From positions 1-20,212 of the IMG/VR virus record IMGVR_UViG_3300032282_000615: 20,212 nucleotides of DNA; one strand, given 5' to 3'. Made by a program: the position numbers and the translations under genes. The notes beneath the pieces were generated by a model. The model was not told the DNA's origin, did no database searches, and saw nothing but the letters and a program-made list of their open reading frames with translations. Positions 20,140 through 20,212 of the stretch are shown piece by piece. Source of the stretch: a virus. Every line of letters begins with the position of its first letter. The first letter of the stretch is position 1.

Positions 20140-20212
20140 TAGCTTGCCGCCAGCTGCCGTGCCAACTCTGCGAAATTGAGGACGGTACGGTTGTTGCGGC
20201 CCACTCAAACCA
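20115..20212 (+). CDS. HNH-like protein, YbcO/DUF1364 type (partial)
   Basis: The window cuts this gene after about 32 residues: YRNPKLLVACRQLPCQLC, then VVAAHSN. The pair CxxC and the AAHSN motif match the opening of phage HNH-like proteins of the YbcO/DUF1364 type that I recall, which bind a metal at the Cys/His cluster and may cut branched or nicked DNA. It starts inside the preceding gene in another frame, 25 bases before its stop. The rest of the domain lies beyond the window. Confidence 0.65.
   Translation, partial: MYRNPKLLVACRQLPCQLCEIEDGTVVAAHSN

Noticed and set aside
1-20212. CRISPR array, insertion sequence or integrase attachment site
   Set aside because: No regularly spaced repeats, transposase-like protein or integrase is visible in the window.

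Overview
The window looks like the middle of the genome of a short-tailed (podovirus-like) double-stranded DNA phage of a Gram-negative host. The signs are a head-to-tail adaptor next to a large tail-nozzle protein, a run of alanine/glutamine-rich internal (ejection-type) proteins, no tape-measure or sheath gene, and a lysis cassette with nested Rz/Rz1 spanins, which only makes sense with an outer membrane. Genes are tightly packed and mostly joined by ATGA or TAATG overlaps. Terminase, portal and most capsid genes, and any integrase or DNA polymerase, are outside the window, so the life style cannot be decided. The host is not identifiable beyond Gram-negative.

Left part (1-11.8 kb, rightward): the tail end of a structural gene, a conserved protein of unknown role, an inserted leftward HNH homing endonuclease, the adaptor and nozzle genes, then three ejection-type proteins interleaved with two enzymes (a GNAT acetyltransferase and a PAPS-reductase-family protein), and a tail-fibre cluster ending in a polyglycine adhesin. 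The next block (11.8-14.5 kb) is for lysis: a small membrane/coiled-coil protein, a 23-residue peptide, a two-helix holin candidate, nested spanins, a single-helix protein with the layout of the T4 holin T, a GH108 endolysin, and a secreted six-cysteine protein.

Centre (14.43-15.66 kb): a leftward membrane zinc-ribbon gene meets the late operon tail to tail. A noncoding stretch of about 660 bases follows. It carries a very good leftward promoter running into a structured RNA of about 145 nt that ends in a terminator; this is the most likely undescribed element here. A leftward Cro/YdaS-like repressor gene faces the rightward early promoter, with repeated candidate operators between them.

Right part (15.66-20.2 kb, rightward): early genes, starting with a recombination module (ERF annealing protein, SSB, RecB-like nuclease) closed by a clear terminator. 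A second promoter of the same design follows and drives small conserved phage proteins, a winged-helix protein and, at the edge, an HNH-like (YbcO/DUF1364-type) protein. Three early genes share an almost identical ribosome-binding leader. Four short genes (19-58 residues) lie in the coupled gene chains here and in the lysis block.
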